Assembly (NCBI GenBank): GCA_945901855.1
Contig: CAMDLT010000009.1
Span: 39,257-103,256 of the forward strand
From: Asaia bogorensis
GTDB taxonomy: Bacteria > Pseudomonadota > Alphaproteobacteria > CACIAM-22H2
Direction: 5' to 3'
Length of the DNA stretch: 64,000 bases
The translations under genes and the position numbers were made by a program. The notes under the pieces were generated by a model, which was given only the letters and a program-made list of their open reading frames with translations, did not search any database and had not been told where the DNA came from. This document shows, piece by piece, positions 18,758 through 28,266 of the stretch (position 1 is the stretch's first letter; each line of letters begins with the position of its first letter).

Positions 18758-18958
18758 TTACGCGAAAAAATCGTAGGTCTTGCCCTGGCCGAACTGCACA
18801 AGATCGGGCGCGTTGACATTCGGCTTGTCGGAAAAACTGCGGGCCGACCAGATCGAATTGTTGAACGCAGCCACAAACCCGGCCACGCCGCTGGCCGTAT
18901 CGAGCCGCGCGGCGCGCGGGTTGGTCGAAAAGGCGGCAGGGGAAATCGATCCGGCCAT
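18758..18958 (-). CDS. Small hypothetical protein
   Basis: A 66-residue frame from the ATG at 18956-18958: MAGSISPAAFSTNPRAARLD, then VAGFVAAFNNSIWSARSFSD and a KTYDFFA C-terminus. GC-rich third positions support coding. There is no signal peptide; a moderate GAGAG ribosome site is upstream. I do not recognise it. It stands alone between the small exported protein and the tRNA. Confidence 0.45.
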   Translation of the reverse strand: MAGSISPAAFSTNPRAARLDTASGVAGFVAAFNNSIWSARSFSDKPNVNAPDLVQFGQGKTYDFFA

Positions 18959-19100
18959 TCTGGACTCTCGCGTGAAAATCGACGGTTGCGACGTTTCTCG
19001 CCGAACGGAGAACTATTAGCACATTTGCGGAGGGTTTGGAAAGTTCAGCCGCCAAGGTCGCGCCCGGGTTTGAGCGGGAGACCCGGTTTTGGCGGGAAAG

Positions 19101-19177
19101 TGGCGCGGCCGAAGGGATTCGAACCCCTAACCTCCAGATTCGTAGTCTGATGCTCTATCCAGTTGAGCTACGGCCGC
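19101..19177 (-). tRNA. tRNA-Arg (ACG)
   Basis: Read on the minus strand the acceptor arms GCGGCCG and CGGCCGC pair perfectly, the D-arm is AGCTCAACTGGATAGAGC, the anticodon stem CAGA/TCTG encloses loop CTACGAA with anticodon ACG, and the T-arm GGTTCGAATCC is standard. Discriminator G and the CCA end are encoded (19101-19104). A single tRNA gene; no integrase beside it. Confidence 0.97.
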
Positions 19178-19181
19178 GCAA

Positions 19182-19229
19182 GCCGCCGTTTCGTGCCGGG
19201 CAAAACCAATGCCCTTGGGAAACGGCGGC
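19182..19229 (-). repeat. Long stem-loop 4 bp from the tRNA-Arg 5' end
   Basis: GCCGCCGTTTC (19182-19192) and GAAACGGCGGC (19219-19229) are perfect 11-bp inverted arms; inside them GGGCA (19198-19202) and TGCCC (19210-19214) form a second stem around a 7-base loop. It lies directly upstream of the tRNA on its coding strand. It could be part of the tRNA leader or an unrelated mobile relic. The rest of the 309-bp gap between 19178 and 19486 shows nothing else I can name. Confidence 0.6.
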
Positions 19230-19486
19230 GGACACTAGTCGAACCGCGCCGCCCGTGCAAGCCATAATCGAGATCATTTGCAGCCCCCGCGCTGCGTTGC
19301 AAAACGCATGACTAAGGCTGTGGAAAACCGGGATAAAATGAGCCTTGTGCCAGCCGGATGCCTTGGCTACGATGCGCACCTTAAGTCGATCCTGGCCAAG
19401 CGACCGCAAGGTCGCTCGGCCAAACGCTTGCGTGGCTATTGCGCAGGCGCGTTCCGCGTCACACCCTCTTCGAACGAGCCCGCACA

Positions 19487-20698
19487 ATGACCGATCGGTT
19501 CGCACAGCTTCGCAAATTCGGCCTCTTGCTCGCGATGGGCGTACCGCTTGCGGGCTGCAACATGGTGTCGGAAGCCCTGTGGCCGTCGCTTGCGGATGCG
19601 GAACCCAATCGCGCCCCGGCGGGCGTGCGCCAGGAAATCTCCCCTTCGGCCGGCGAGCGCCAAGCGCAAGCCGCCCCCATGTTCGTGCCCGCGCGCACGA
19701 GCGGCGCCATCGACACGCCCGATACGGGTCGCTTGCCGGGCGGCCAGCAAACGGCCGTCGGCATTCGCGCGCAAGCGATGCGCACGGAATTGCAGAATCT
19801 TCAGGGCGCGGTGCAAGCGCGCTCGGGCACCATCCAGCAGATGCGCGCCGACACGGTGGGCACGGCGCAGCGTTATTTCATGCTGGTCGCGGGCATCAAC
19901 ACGCGCCTGCAAGTGGGCACCACGCCGGGCAACCCGATTTTGCAGGCGCAATGGACGCAAGCGGCAAGCGAACTCGACCGTTTGTCGGCGGAAATCGGCC
20001 GTTTGGCGCAACTGTCGAGCCAGGCTGCGGGCGATGCCGCAATGGCCGCCTTCCTGCTCGATGCGACGCGCGCCGCCTATTCGCTCAACGGCGCGGTCGA
20101 AGACGACCACCGCCAGCTTGCGCTGGTCGAAGACGAAGTGAACCGCACGGTCGTGTCGATCGACCGCGTTCTCAACGAGCTCAACGAAGACATCAACCGC
20201 CAATCGACCTATGCCAGCCGCGAGCGCTCGAACCTGACGGCGCTGTCGCTTGCCATCCGCAACGGCGAACTGTTCGGCACGGGCCTCAACAATCGCGCCT
20301 TCACCAACGTGGCCCCGGCCGACGGCAGCCCGGCGATTTTGGGCGTCGCTCCCGGCGGCCAGGCGCAGGCTGCCAACCCGGCGACGGCAGCGACGGGCCG
20401 CCGCCCGCTGGTGGTGATCCGCTTCGATCGCGCCAATCCCTCCTACGAGCAGGCGCTCTATACGGCCGTGAGCCGCGCGCTGGAACGCAGCCCGACGGCG
20501 AATTTCGACCTGGTCGCGATCGCGCCGACGCGCGGCGGCCAAAGCCAGGCCGCCTTGGCCGCAACGACCGCGCGCCGCCAGGCAGAGGGCGTGATGCGCA
20601 GCCTCGGCAATATGGGCCTGCCCGCCCAGCGCATGACGCTGTCCTCCACCACCTCGACGCAGGCGCAAAACAACGAAGTGCATCTGTTCGTGCGCTAA
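19487..20698 (+). CDS. Hypothetical lipoprotein with an OmpA-like C-terminal region
   Basis: From the ATG at 19487 the 403-residue protein has a signal peptide with lipobox PLAGC (about residues 16-20), so it should be membrane-anchored. The middle (about residues 90-240) is helical and probably coiled-coil (QNLQGAVQARSGTIQQM, VEDEVNRTVVSIDRVLNELNEDI). The last 95 residues (LVVIRFDRANPSYEQALYTA to GLPAQRMTLS) follow the spacing of an OmpA/MotB-like peptidoglycan-binding domain, though its key residues are poorly kept. It is followed by a terminator. Function unknown; envelope-associated structure is likely. Confidence 0.75.
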   Translation: MTDRFAQLRKFGLLLAMGVPLAGCNMVSEALWPSLADAEPNRAPAGVRQEISPSAGERQAQAAPMFVPARTSGAIDTPDTGRLPGGQQTAVGIRAQAMRTELQNLQGAVQARSGTIQQMRADTVGTAQRYFMLVAGINTRLQVGTTPGNPILQAQWTQAASELDRLSAEIGRLAQLSSQAAGDAAMAAFLLDATRAAYSLNGAVEDDHRQLALVEDEVNRTVVSIDRVLNELNEDINRQSTYASRERSNLTALSLAIRNGELFGTGLNNRAFTNVAPADGSPAILGVAPGGQAQAANPATAATGRRPLVVIRFDRANPSYEQALYTAVSRALERSPTANFDLVAIAPTRGGQSQAALAATTARRQAEGVMRSLGNMGLPAQRMTLSSTTSTQAQNNEVHLFVR

Positions 20699-20703
20699 GG
20701 CTG

Positions 20704-20727
20704 CGGTCTTTCGACCGGCGTTTTTTT
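20704..20727 (+). terminator. Intrinsic terminator after the lipoprotein gene
   Basis: CGGTC (20704-20708), a TTTC loop and GACCG (20713-20717) form a 5-bp stem followed 3 bases later by seven T residues (20721-20727). A second perfect hairpin without a T-run, GCCGTC/GACGGC, lies at 20731-20746. Confidence 0.6.
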
Positions 20728-20818
20728 GCTGCCGTCTTCTGACGGCGGATTGAACCTTGGAGCGACTCCGGCACGCGTGACAAGTTCGGCCATACGTTGA
20801 ACGGCCGGAGCGCGCTCG

Positions 20819-23800
20819 ATGAGCCAGGGAAGCCTTTTTACTCAAGACTATTTGCTGCGTGGCATCGTCGAGGATGCGGCTTGGGCCAGCGTCTCGGACA
20901 GCGAATTTGCCGCCTTCGACGCCGCCTGCCGCAGATGCTTCGCCTCGTTCAACGTCGCGGGCGCCTATAACGAGGCGCAGACCGAAGACGAATTGATCTA
21001 TCCAATTCTCGACGCGCTCGACTGGCCGCGCACGCGGTGGCTTGCGCAAGCGCGCGCGGACGCCAAGGGGCGCGGCAACGTGCCAGACATGCTGCTGTTC
21101 CCCGACGACGAGGCCAAAACGCTCGCGACCAAAACCGCGAGCGACCAGGGGCGCTACCGCCACGGCATCGCGTTGGCCGAAAACAAAGCCTGGAACCTGC
21201 CGCTCGACCGTGAACCCAAGGGGACGGGTCCGCGCGACGAAGTGCCCTCGACGCAAATTCTGCGCTATCTGAGCGCCGCCGAAATCCAGTCCGAGCGCCG
21301 CGTCATGTGGGGCATCCTCACCAACGGGCGCCATTGGCGCCTCTATTGGCAAGGCGCACGCAGCCGCACCGAGGATTTCGTTGAAATCGATCTGCCCCTG
21401 ATACTGGGCATCCCAGGCGTTGCAGGCGATTTGTTTTCGCCCAAGCCCGACCAGTATGCGCACTGGCTTAAAGTTTTTTATCTGCTGTTTCGCCGCAGCG
21501 CCTTTCTGCCCGGCCCCGACAAACGAAGCTTCCACCAGGCCGCGCTTGCCGAAGGCAGACGCTGGGAATCGCAAGTCGCCAAAAACCTATCGGAACTGGT
21601 GTTCGGGCGCGTGTTCGGTGATCTGGTGCTGGGTCTTGCCCAAGCAGACCCCAAACGCCCGGCCGATCCCGACCGCATGTATTTTGCGGAAGTGCGCGAA
21701 TCAGCGCTCATCCTGCTCTATCGGCTGCTGTTCGTGCTCTACGCCGAAGACCGCAATCTGCTGCCGGTGCGCAGCAAGAAATACGACGATTATGCGTTGC
21801 TCACGATGCGCGAAGACATCTCCAAACGCATCGACGATAGCGACACATTCTCGGCCACGCAGACGCGCCTGTGGGGCAATCTCAAACAGCTCTTCCACGC
21901 GATCGACAAGGGCGACACGGCGATCGAGGTGCCGCCCTACAATGGCGGACTGTTTGATGCGCAGCATGCTGGCCTGCTCGACCGCGCGGCCCTGTCCGAC
22001 GCCGTGTTCGCGCCTATTCTGGACGCGCTGTCGCGCATCGATCTTGACGGCAAGCGGCTATGGATCAACTACCGCGATTTGTCGGTCCAGCAATTAGGCT
22101 CGATCTACGAACGGCTGCTGGAATACGACGTGGCGCTGGTCGATGGCCGCATCGAGATCGTGCCGAATATTTTCGCGCGCAAGGGCAGCGGCAGCTACTA
22201 CACGCCCGACGAGCTTGTATCGCTGATCATCGAGCGCACCTTGGGGCCGCTTCTGGAAGAGCGCTACCGGGCGTTCGAGGACGCCGCCGAAAAACTCGCA
22301 AAAGACCGCCGCCCCAAAGACCAGCGCTTGCGCGAATTGGTGGCGCTCGATCCGGCCATGCGGATTTTGGAACTTAAAATCTGCGATCCGGCCATGGGCT
22401 CGGGCCATTTTTTGGTGGCGTTGGTCGACTATCTTGCCGACCGCGTGTTGCAGGCGATGACCGATGCGCGCGCAACGGTGGGCTGGGCGGATGCCGATCT
22501 TCCGTACACGTCGCCGCTGGGCCAAGCGCTGCTGGATATCCGCACGCAGATTCGCAGCCAAGCAAAAGTCGGCGGCTGGGCCGTCGCCGAAAGCCAGCTC
22601 GAAGACCGGCTGCTGGTGCGGCGCATGATCCTCAAGCGCTGCGTCTACGGCGTGGATCGCAATCCGATGGCGGTCGAACTCGCCAAAGTCGCGCTGTGGC
22701 TGCACACTTTTACGGTGGGCGCGCCGTTGTCGTTCCTCGACCACCATCTGCGCTGCGGCAACAGCCTGTTCGGCGAATTGGTGCGCCCCGTGGAAGACGA
22801 GATCCACAAACGCGGCGGCATGTATCTGCTGCCGACCTTGCGCCAGGCGCAGCGCTCGGCCAGCAGCATGGCCAAGATCGAACGCCTGACCGACGCCGAT
22901 TTGGCCGAGGTACGAACCTCCGCCTCGACTTTTGCGGATGTGGAGGCAAGCACGGCGCCGCTGGCAAGTTTCCTGTCGTTTGTGCATGCGTTGCGCTGGC
23001 TCGACCGCAAAGACGCGACCGGCAAAAAGGCGATCGAGTCCTTTTACGACGGCGCCTATGGCGATCCGATCGCGCTGGCGCAGGGCACAGCGATGCCCAA
23101 AGCGCCGAACGGCAACGGCAACGGCAGGCGCGAGGTGTTCGACGCCTTTGTCGACATTCTGGATGCGGCCCGGACGATCGCCGCCGAAGAGCGGTTTTTG
23201 CACTGGCAAGTCGCCTTTCCGGGCGTATGGGACGATTGGTCGAGCAACACGCCCGATGGCGGTTTCGATGCGGTGATCGGCAATCCGCCGTGGGACCGCA
23301 TGAAGTTGCAGCAGGTCGAATGGTTCGCCGCCCGCCGCCCCCAGATCGCGCTCGCCCAGCGCGCATCCGACCGCAAAAAGATGGTAACGGCGCTGGAAAA
23401 AACCGGCGATCCTTTATGGCACGACTACCAAAAAGCCAGCGCGCGCGCCGAAGCCGCCGTGCGCGTGGCGCGCGATATCGGGCATTTTCCGCTATTGTCG
23501 GGCGGCGATACCAATCTCTATTCGCTGTTCGTCGAAAAGGCGCTCGCCCTGCTCGAACCTGCCGGGCTCGTCGGTTTGCTGACGCCGTCCGGCATCGCAT
23601 CCGACAAAGGGGCATCGGCCTTTTTCCGGTCGATTTCGACCGGCGGGCGTTTGAACGCGCTGTTGGATTTTGAAAACCGCCGCCCGCACGACGAGTCGTT
23701 TTTTCCCGATGTCGACAGCCGTTTCAAATTTCTGGCCCTCATTGCGGGAGCGCCGAACCGCAAATTCGATGCGGCGTTGTGCGGCTTCTATTTGAATTCG

Positions 23801-24931
23801 TCGGCCGATCTCGCTAACCCGGCGCGCTGCTTCCCGTTAAAGCCTGCCGACTTCAAAGCCGTTAATCCGAATACGGGCACGGCACCTGTGTTCCGCACCC
23901 GCCGCGATGCGGACCTTACGACGGCCATCTATGCGCGCGTCCCGGTACTGGTCGATCGCAGCGGCCCCGAACCTGTGGCGACGTTCCCGGTCGAGTATCT
24001 GCGCATGCTCGACATGACCAACGATTCGCATTTGTTTAGAACGCCGGAGCAGCTTGCGAAAGACGGATTTTACAAAGTCGCTGGCAACCGCTTCAAAAAA
24101 GGAGCGGTTGAGTGCCTGCCGCTTTACGAAGGAAAGATGGTCCAGGCCTACGACCACCGGGCGGCAAACATTGTCGTGAACCTTGCAAATCTCAACCGTC
24201 CCGCACAGCAGGAGCCGGCTTCGATCGCAGAAAGCGCCGATCCAAACTGGTTTCCATCGCCGCAGTATTTTGTCGAAACAACAGAAGTGGTATGGGCTTC
24301 AAAGGTCGCCTGGGCCATCGGCTACAAGGACGTGACTGCGCCGACCAATGTTCGGACGATGATTTCCGCCGCGATTCCAAAGGGCCCTACCGGAAACACA
24401 ATTCCGGTTTTGATGCCGGGATCAACGGCCAAAGCCGCAAAGGCTTTTGCCGAATGGGGGCCGTTGTTGCTCGGGAACATCAATTCGGTTTGCTTCGACT
24501 TCGTCGCGCGACAAAAAGTCCAAGGCCAGCATCTGAATTGGTACATCGTCGAACAGCTCCCTGTCCTTCCCGAATCGGCCTACGAGCGCAAGTTCGGCAA
24601 GAAGACCGCGCGCGACATCGTGCGCGCCGAGGTTTTGAAACTCACCTATGTTTCGAACGACATGGCGCCGTTCGCCAAAGACATGGGCTACAGCGGAAAG
24701 CCCTTCGCCTGGGACCCCGACGCCAGGCGCCATGGCCGCGCCAAGCTCGACGCGCTCTATTTCCATCTTTACGGCCTGGATCTCGACGAAGTGCGGTACG
24801 TGCTGTCGACCTTTCCCATCGTCAAACGCGAGGACATCGCCGCGTTCGGAAAGTACCTTACCGAAGATCTGGTCCTCGGCTATTTTCGCGCCCTTGCAGC
24901 CGGGGATGCGGATTCGACGATCGTGCCGTAG
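20819..24931 (+). CDS. Single-chain Type IIG-like restriction-modification enzyme (Eco57I family)
   Basis: The 1370-residue protein joins a nuclease and an adenine methyltransferase. The N-terminus has a PD-(D/E)xK pattern, D90 (VPDMLLF) and E121-N-K123 (ALAENKAW). The methylase part has motif [11 protein letters not shown] (from residue 523) and catalytic motif IV NPPW (residue 822), with the Eco57I-type [19 protein letters not shown] between them. The C-terminal 400 residues probably hold the target-recognition domain. ATG 20819 has GGAG about 10 bases upstream. No separate specificity or methylase gene is adjacent, consistent with the IIG/IIL class. It likely serves phage defence; it sits before a toxin-antitoxin pair in an AT-richer stretch, suggesting transfer. 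Confidence 0.9.
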   Translation: MSQGSLFTQDYLLRGIVEDAAWASVSDSEFAAFDAACRRCFASFNVAGAYNEAQTEDELIYPILDALDWPRTRWLAQARADAKGRGNVPDMLLFPDDEAKTLATKTASDQGRYRHGIALAENKAWNLPLDREPKGTGPRDEVPSTQILRYLSAAEIQSERRVMWGILTNGRHWRLYWQGARSRTEDFVEIDLPLILGIPGVAGDLFSPKPDQYAHWLKVFYLLFRRSAFLPGPDKRSFHQAALAEGRRWESQVAKNLSELVFGRVFGDLVLGLAQADPKRPADPDRMYFAEVRESALILLYRLLFVLYAEDRNLLPVRSKKYDDYALLTMREDISKRIDDSDTFSATQTRLWGNLKQLFHAIDKGDTAIEVPPYNGGLFDAQHAGLLDRAALSDAVFAPILDALSRIDLDGKRLWINYRDLSVQQLGSIYERLLEYDVALVDGRIEIVPNIFARKGSGSYYTPDELVSLIIERTLGPLLEERYRAFEDAAEKLAKDRRPKDQRLRELVALDPAMRILELKICDPAMGSGHFLVALVDYLADRVLQAMTDARATVGWADADLPYTSPLGQALLDIRTQIRSQAKVGGWAVAESQLEDRLLVRRMILKRCVYGVDRNPMAVELAKVALWLHTFTVGAPLSFLDHHLRCGNSLFGELVRPVEDEIHKRGGMYLLPTLRQAQRSASSMAKIERLTDADLAEVRTSASTFADVEASTAPLASFLSFVHALRWLDRKDATGKKAIESFYDGAYGDPIALAQGTAMPKAPNGNGNGRREVFDAFVDILDAARTIAAEERFLHWQVAFPGVWDDWSSNTPDGGFDAVIGNPPWDRMKLQQVEWFAARRPQIALAQRASDRKKMVTALEKTGDPLWHDYQKASARAEAAVRVARDIGHFPLLSGGDTNLYSLFVEKALALLEPAGLVGLLTPSGIASDKGASAFFRSISTGGRLNALLDFENRRPHDESFFPDVDSRFKFLALIAGAPNRKFDAALCGFYLNSSADLANPARCFPLKPADFKAVNPNTGTAPVFRTRRDADLTTAIYARVPVLVDRSGPEPVATFPVEYLRMLDMTNDSHLFRTPEQLAKDGFYKVAGNRFKKGAVECLPLYEGKMVQAYDHRAANIVVNLANLNRPAQQEPASIAESADPNWFPSPQYFVETTEVVWASKVAWAIGYKDVTAPTNVRTMISAAIPKGPTGNTIPVLMPGSTAKAAKAFAEWGPLLLGNINSVCFDFVARQKVQGQHLNWYIVEQLPVLPESAYERKFGKKTARDIVRAEVLKLTYVSNDMAPFAKDMGYSGKPFAWDPDARRHGRAKLDALYFHLYGLDLDEVRYVLSTFPIVKREDIAAFGKYLTEDLVLGYFRALAAGDADSTIVP

Positions 24932-25127
24932 AGCGGGTTGACGGCGTTTTTATATATCTACATTCTCTAGCTATACGACGGTTTCGGACCCGGCCAAAGC
25001 TCGCGCCAATTTCCGCACGCAACGTTGATCGTTTTCGGATTGCGGTCGCGGTTCGATAACAACAACCGTGCCTGTCCGACCGTCCCCGACACCGCCAACA
25101 AGACGCTGCGTCGAACCTTGGCGTCGG

Positions 25128-25724
25128 TTACGGCTGTCGCCACTGGCTGCCAATGGCGGCAGGTTCATCGATGCCGTCGGGCAGATCAGCAAAAATCCGC
25201 GTGTCGGCCGGACGGCGGTCCGGCTTCGACGGATGCGTCATTTCTTGAATTATGGCATCCGCCGAATCGATAACGCCGACTCGCTCCAGGCCGCGGAGCA
25301 GTCCGACGGTCGAGAGCAGATGCAGATTCGGCGGTTTGTTGAAGATCCGGATTCCGGCGTCTTCGAACAGCAATGCGACAGGATCGCCAGGATCGACATA
25401 CTTGCGCAAACCGTCGTCCGAAGACATGAAATCGACGATCGCAAGTTCGCCGGCGTTCTTTTTCAAACTTTTACCCGCGAGACGCTTTTCGCGTTCCTGG
25501 GCGCCGATTTCCGTGCTTTCGATCAGGAATGGCGGACGGTTGGAATCGATAAATGCCTTCACCGCGCGGTCTTTTGGATATGAAAGGTCGCTGGTCGCTT
25601 CGTCGTAGACGGCATCGACGACGATTACCGTCATTTTAAGCGCCAGCAGCAGATCCAGCCGGTCGGCGACCCAGAGACTATTCAAAGGGCCAGCGTCAGG
25701 AATGATGAGCGTGCAACGCTTCAC
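25128..25724 (-). CDS. PIN-like toxin of a toxin-antitoxin pair
   Basis: The 198-residue protein has a PIN-type start (LIIPDAGPLNSL, conserved Asp), a second acidic site in NAGELAIVDF and a later Asp in LLFEDAGIRIF, the pattern of Mg-dependent RNases of the VapC type, but it is longer than usual (130-150). It starts with GTG overlapping the antitoxin stop by 4 bp (GTGA), the usual toxin coupling. The C-terminal tail after residue 165 is extra. The RNA target is unknown. It is convergent with the restriction enzyme gene; the 196 bp between them are AT-rich and hold no gene I can see. Confidence 0.75.
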   Translation of the reverse strand: MKRCTLIIPDAGPLNSLWVADRLDLLLALKMTVIVVDAVYDEATSDLSYPKDRAVKAFIDSNRPPFLIESTEIGAQEREKRLAGKSLKKNAGELAIVDFMSSDDGLRKYVDPGDPVALLFEDAGIRIFNKPPNLHLLSTVGLLRGLERVGVIDSADAIIQEMTHPSKPDRRPADTRIFADLPDGIDEPAAIGSQWRQP

Positions 25725-26053
25725 GCGGACCGCCAGAGCTTGGCGAACGTTACCGCCTGGTTTTCGATCTCGTGCGACGGCGGCAGCGGCATCGGCAGGT
25801 CCGCATCGCCCAAAGCCACGAGCAAACCGGCAAAATCGCGGAGCCCAAGGAGCCGAATTGCGTCGTTCCGCGACAGCCGTCCTCGCGAATATGCCCGCAA
25901 CGGATCGTCAGTTGCCGAGGCTGCGCCGCTCGACGTAACAGCCTCGAGATGCTCTCGAATGATGGCTGTCATCGTCGTCCCATGCGCAGAAGCATAGGCC
26001 TTCGTGCGCGACACAAGATCGTCCGGCAGATTTAGCGTCGTATTTCTGAGCAT
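25721..26053 (-). CDS. Antitoxin with N-terminal ribbon-helix-helix domain
   Basis: The 110-residue protein begins MLRNTTLNLPDDLVSRTKAY and continues HGTTMTAIIREHLEAV, a VapB/CopG-type ribbon-helix-helix that binds DNA as a dimer. The C-terminal half (DDPLRAYSRGRLSRNDAIRLLG) probably binds the toxin. The ATG at 26051-26053 is chosen as GAGG lies 6 bases upstream; the frame runs on further but only through AT-rich operator DNA. The dyad operator at 26065-26100 sits just upstream, consistent with autorepression by the pair. Confidence 0.8.
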   Translation of the reverse strand: MLRNTTLNLPDDLVSRTKAYASAHGTTMTAIIREHLEAVTSSGAASATDDPLRAYSRGRLSRNDAIRLLGLRDFAGLLVALGDADLPMPLPPSHEIENQAVTFAKLWRSA

Positions 26054-26064
26054 TTGCAGCCTCA

Positions 26065-26100
26065 TCGGTGCGTGTACGCATATATATGTGTACGCACCGA
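26065..26100. promoter_or_regulatory. 36-bp dyad operator of the toxin-antitoxin operon
   Basis: A 36-bp inverted repeat with 14 of 18 base pairs matched and an alternating A/T centre lies 11 bp upstream of the antitoxin start. It contains GTGTACGCA twice in direct orientation (26072-26080 and 26089-26097). The size and position suit binding of two ribbon-helix-helix dimers. Confidence 0.75.
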
Positions 26101-26292
26101 TGCTGTCAAAGGACCAGCGTAAAAAGAACAAAAAAAACTTGATAATTGTCTTAATACAGATATGATTCTTTTCAATGCGATCGTACCCGCAGGCGCTGTT
26201 TGACAAGTGAATATCTGTTTTTGGCCGGTCCTTTCTAGGGTCGCCGAATTTTTTGGCGCGATTCCGTCACACAAATAAGCAATATCAATCAC

Positions 26293-26394
26293 TTGCTGTG
26301 CAACACCGACTAAAATGTCGCGTCTATGTCGCGCAGATGTCGCGTCTGCGTCGCGCCTGTGTCGCGTCCGTGTCGCGCAGATGTTGCACAGCAA
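26293..26394. repeat. 13-bp perfect inverted repeat bracketing an 11-bp tandem repeat
   Basis: TTGCTGTGCAACA (26293-26305) and its exact reverse complement TGTTGCACAGCAA (26382-26394) enclose 76 bp, most of it the 11-bp tandem repeat. The right arm overlaps the last, divergent repeat unit. The 347-bp gap from 26054 to 26400 holds the TA operator, an AT-rich stretch without a gene (26101-26292) and this structure. Confidence 0.8.
26316..26392. repeat. Seven 11-bp tandem repeats (TGTCGCGnnnn)
   Basis: Seven consecutive 11-bp units: TGTCGCGTCTA, TGTCGCGCAGA, TGTCGCGTCTG, CGTCGCGCCTG, TGTCGCGTCCG, TGTCGCGCAGA and the divergent TGTTGCACAGC. Units with TCT and with AGA at the variable end alternate, so neighbours can pair as hairpins. 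The period is close to one helical turn. It ends 8 bp from the stop codon of the minus-strand GGT-like gene. Confidence 0.85.
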
Positions 26395-26400
26395 AAAAAC

Positions 26401-28008
26401 CTAAACTGTGCCGACTTGGCCGTCGCTGCGCGGGTCGGTGCCGCCTTCCAGCAGGGCCGGGCCCCCGTCGGTGGCGGGCGTGCGCACCACCATGCCGGCA
26501 TGGCCCATCAGGTCGGTGAAATCGGGCAGCATCTCCAGATCGTGGCCCATGCCCTTCAGGGCCGCAACGATGCCAGGCGGCATGCGGCTTTCGATGCGAA
26601 GCTTGGTCGTGGCCGTCCCCCAGGTGCGGCCCAACAGCCAGCGCGGCGCCGTGATCGCTTCCTGCGGCGTGTGGCCGTAATAGGCGTAGCGCGAGAAAAT
26701 CGCCGCCTGGGTTTGCGGCTGGCCGTCGCCGCCCATCGTGCCGTAGACCATGCTGCGGCCGTCGTCGAAATGCGCCATCGCGGGGTTCAGCGTGTGGAAG
26801 GGTTTGCGCCCGGCCGCCAGCTCCTGCGCCGCACCCTTTTCCAGGCTGAACGACGTGCCGCGATTTTGGAACAGAATGCCGGTCTGGTCGCCCACCACGC
26901 CCGAGCCGAACTCCCAATAGATCGACTGGATGAAGCTCGCCATGCGGCCCTGCGCGTCGATGGCGCCCATCCAGATCGTATCGCTCTTTTGCGGGGCTTG
27001 CGGCCAGGGCGCGGCCAGATGGGGATCGAACTGGGCGGCCAGTTTGGCGATGCGCGCATCCGACAGCAGCGACTGCGCTTCGAGCGCCATATAGGCCGGA
27101 TCCTTGACGTGCTTGTCGCGCACGCGAAACGCGAGTTTCGTCGCCTCGACCAGCGCATGCACGTAGTCCACGCCGTCGCCGCGTTCGGGCTTGAAGCGGC
27201 CAAACAACGCCAGGATCAGCAGGGCCGCCAAGCCTTGCGTGGGCGGCGTCATGTTGTAGAGCCGCGCGCCCGACACCTGCACGGTCAGCGGCGTGACGAT
27301 CTTGGCCTTGTGGCGCCGATAATCGTCGAGCGATACCGGAGCGCCCGCGCGTTTGAGATCGGCCGCGATCGCTTCGGCCAGCGCGCCGCGATAGAAACTC
27401 TCGGTGCCCTCGCGCCCGATGCGGCGCAAGGTTTCACCCAAGGCCGCCTGCACGAAGCGGCTGCCGGGGGCGGGCACTCTGCCGTCCGGCACGAACGCCT
27501 TTTCGAAACCGGGGGCGATCCGGCATTCGGCGCGTTTGTCGGCCGTGAAGCGGGCCTGGCTTGCGCTCGTGGGGAATCCGTTTTTCGCGTAGTCGACGCC
27601 CGGTTCCACCAGACGGCTCAGCGGCAACGTGCCGCCCAGCGTCTTGGAAAGCTCGAACGCCGCCCCCCAGCCCGATACGGTGCCCGCGACCGTGTTGGCA
27701 GCAAGCGGCCCGCGCGACGGGATCGCGGCGTGGCCCTGCTTTTTGTACCATGCAGGCGACAAACACATCGCCGCCGCCCCGCACGCGTCGATGCCGACCA
27801 CCGGCCTGCCGTCGCCCGCATCGATCAGCCAAAACCCGTCGCCGCCGATCGCGTTCATGTGCGGATAGACGACCGGAATGGCGGCCGCCATCGCGATCAT
27901 GGCTTCGATCGCGTTGCCGCCTTCGGCCAGCACGTCGCGCCCGGCTTGTGCGGCAAGATGGTGCGGGGCCGTGACCATTCCGCGGTAGCCGCGCGGCGTG
28001 CTGAGCAT
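26401..28008 (-). CDS. Gamma-glutamyltransferase family protein (YwrD-like)
   Basis: The 535-residue protein belongs to the Ntn-hydrolase GGT family, which moves gamma-glutamyl groups from glutathione-like compounds or hydrolyses related amides. The N-terminal part has HHLAAQAGRDVLAEGGNAIEA and MNAIGGDGFWL. The self-cleavage/nucleophile Thr is in KSDTIWMGAIDAQG, and QSIYWEFGSGVV and YGTMGGDGQPQ follow. There is no signal peptide, so it is cytoplasmic, unlike the second paralogue at 31025. ATG 28008 gives the usual N-terminus. The true substrate is uncertain, as this subfamily includes acylases. Confidence 0.88.
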   Translation of the reverse strand: MLSTPRGYRGMVTAPHHLAAQAGRDVLAEGGNAIEAMIAMAAAIPVVYPHMNAIGGDGFWLIDAGDGRPVVGIDACGAAAMCLSPAWYKKQGHAAIPSRGPLAANTVAGTVSGWGAAFELSKTLGGTLPLSRLVEPGVDYAKNGFPTSASQARFTADKRAECRIAPGFEKAFVPDGRVPAPGSRFVQAALGETLRRIGREGTESFYRGALAEAIAADLKRAGAPVSLDDYRRHKAKIVTPLTVQVSGARLYNMTPPTQGLAALLILALFGRFKPERGDGVDYVHALVEATKLAFRVRDKHVKDPAYMALEAQSLLSDARIAKLAAQFDPHLAAPWPQAPQKSDTIWMGAIDAQGRMASFIQSIYWEFGSGVVGDQTGILFQNRGTSFSLEKGAAQELAAGRKPFHTLNPAMAHFDDGRSMVYGTMGGDGQPQTQAAIFSRYAYYGHTPQEAITAPRWLLGRTWGTATTKLRIESRMPPGIVAALKGMGHDLEMLPDFTDLMGHAGMVVRTPATDGGPALLEGGTDPRSDGQVGTV

Positions 28009-28064
28009 GGGGCTTGCCTTTGTAAGAGGAGCGAACCGGTGTTGTTTAAAGGGAGGCTTGCCCG

Positions 28065-28193
28065 ATGCGCAAAGGCTTTTTGATTTTTGCGGCAGCGCTG
28101 CTCGCAAGCTTCGCCGCCCACGCCCAATCGCTTGGCGCCGGCGACGGCAGCGCGGGCGTGGAAATCCTGCCGGCCAAACGTCCGGGCGTTTGA
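28065..28193 (+). CDS. Small exported peptide, 42 residues
   Basis: The frame starts MRKGFLIFAAALLASFAAHA with a good signal peptide and cleavage site before QSLGAGDG; the mature peptide is only about 22 residues and ends KRPGV. GGGAGG lies 8 bases before the ATG. It sits in the divergent gap between the GGT-like gene and gpt. Size and composition resemble the small exported protein at 18411 only in style, not in sequence. The function is unknown. Confidence 0.5.
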   Translation: MRKGFLIFAAALLASFAAHAQSLGAGDGSAGVEILPAKRPGV

Positions 28194-28266
28194 GCGCCCC
28201 CCTTGCGCAAGGTCGGGTTCGCGCGGCATGAAAGGCCCCAACAATGCTTTGCGGAGTCGCGATCCC

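Noticed and set aside
26316..26392. CRISPR array
   Set aside because: Units are 11 bp, head to tail with no unique spacers, and no cas genes are near.
20699..26400. Complete integrative element at the tRNA-Arg
   Set aside because: No integrase and no direct repeat of the tRNA end were found, although the gene content suggests transfer.
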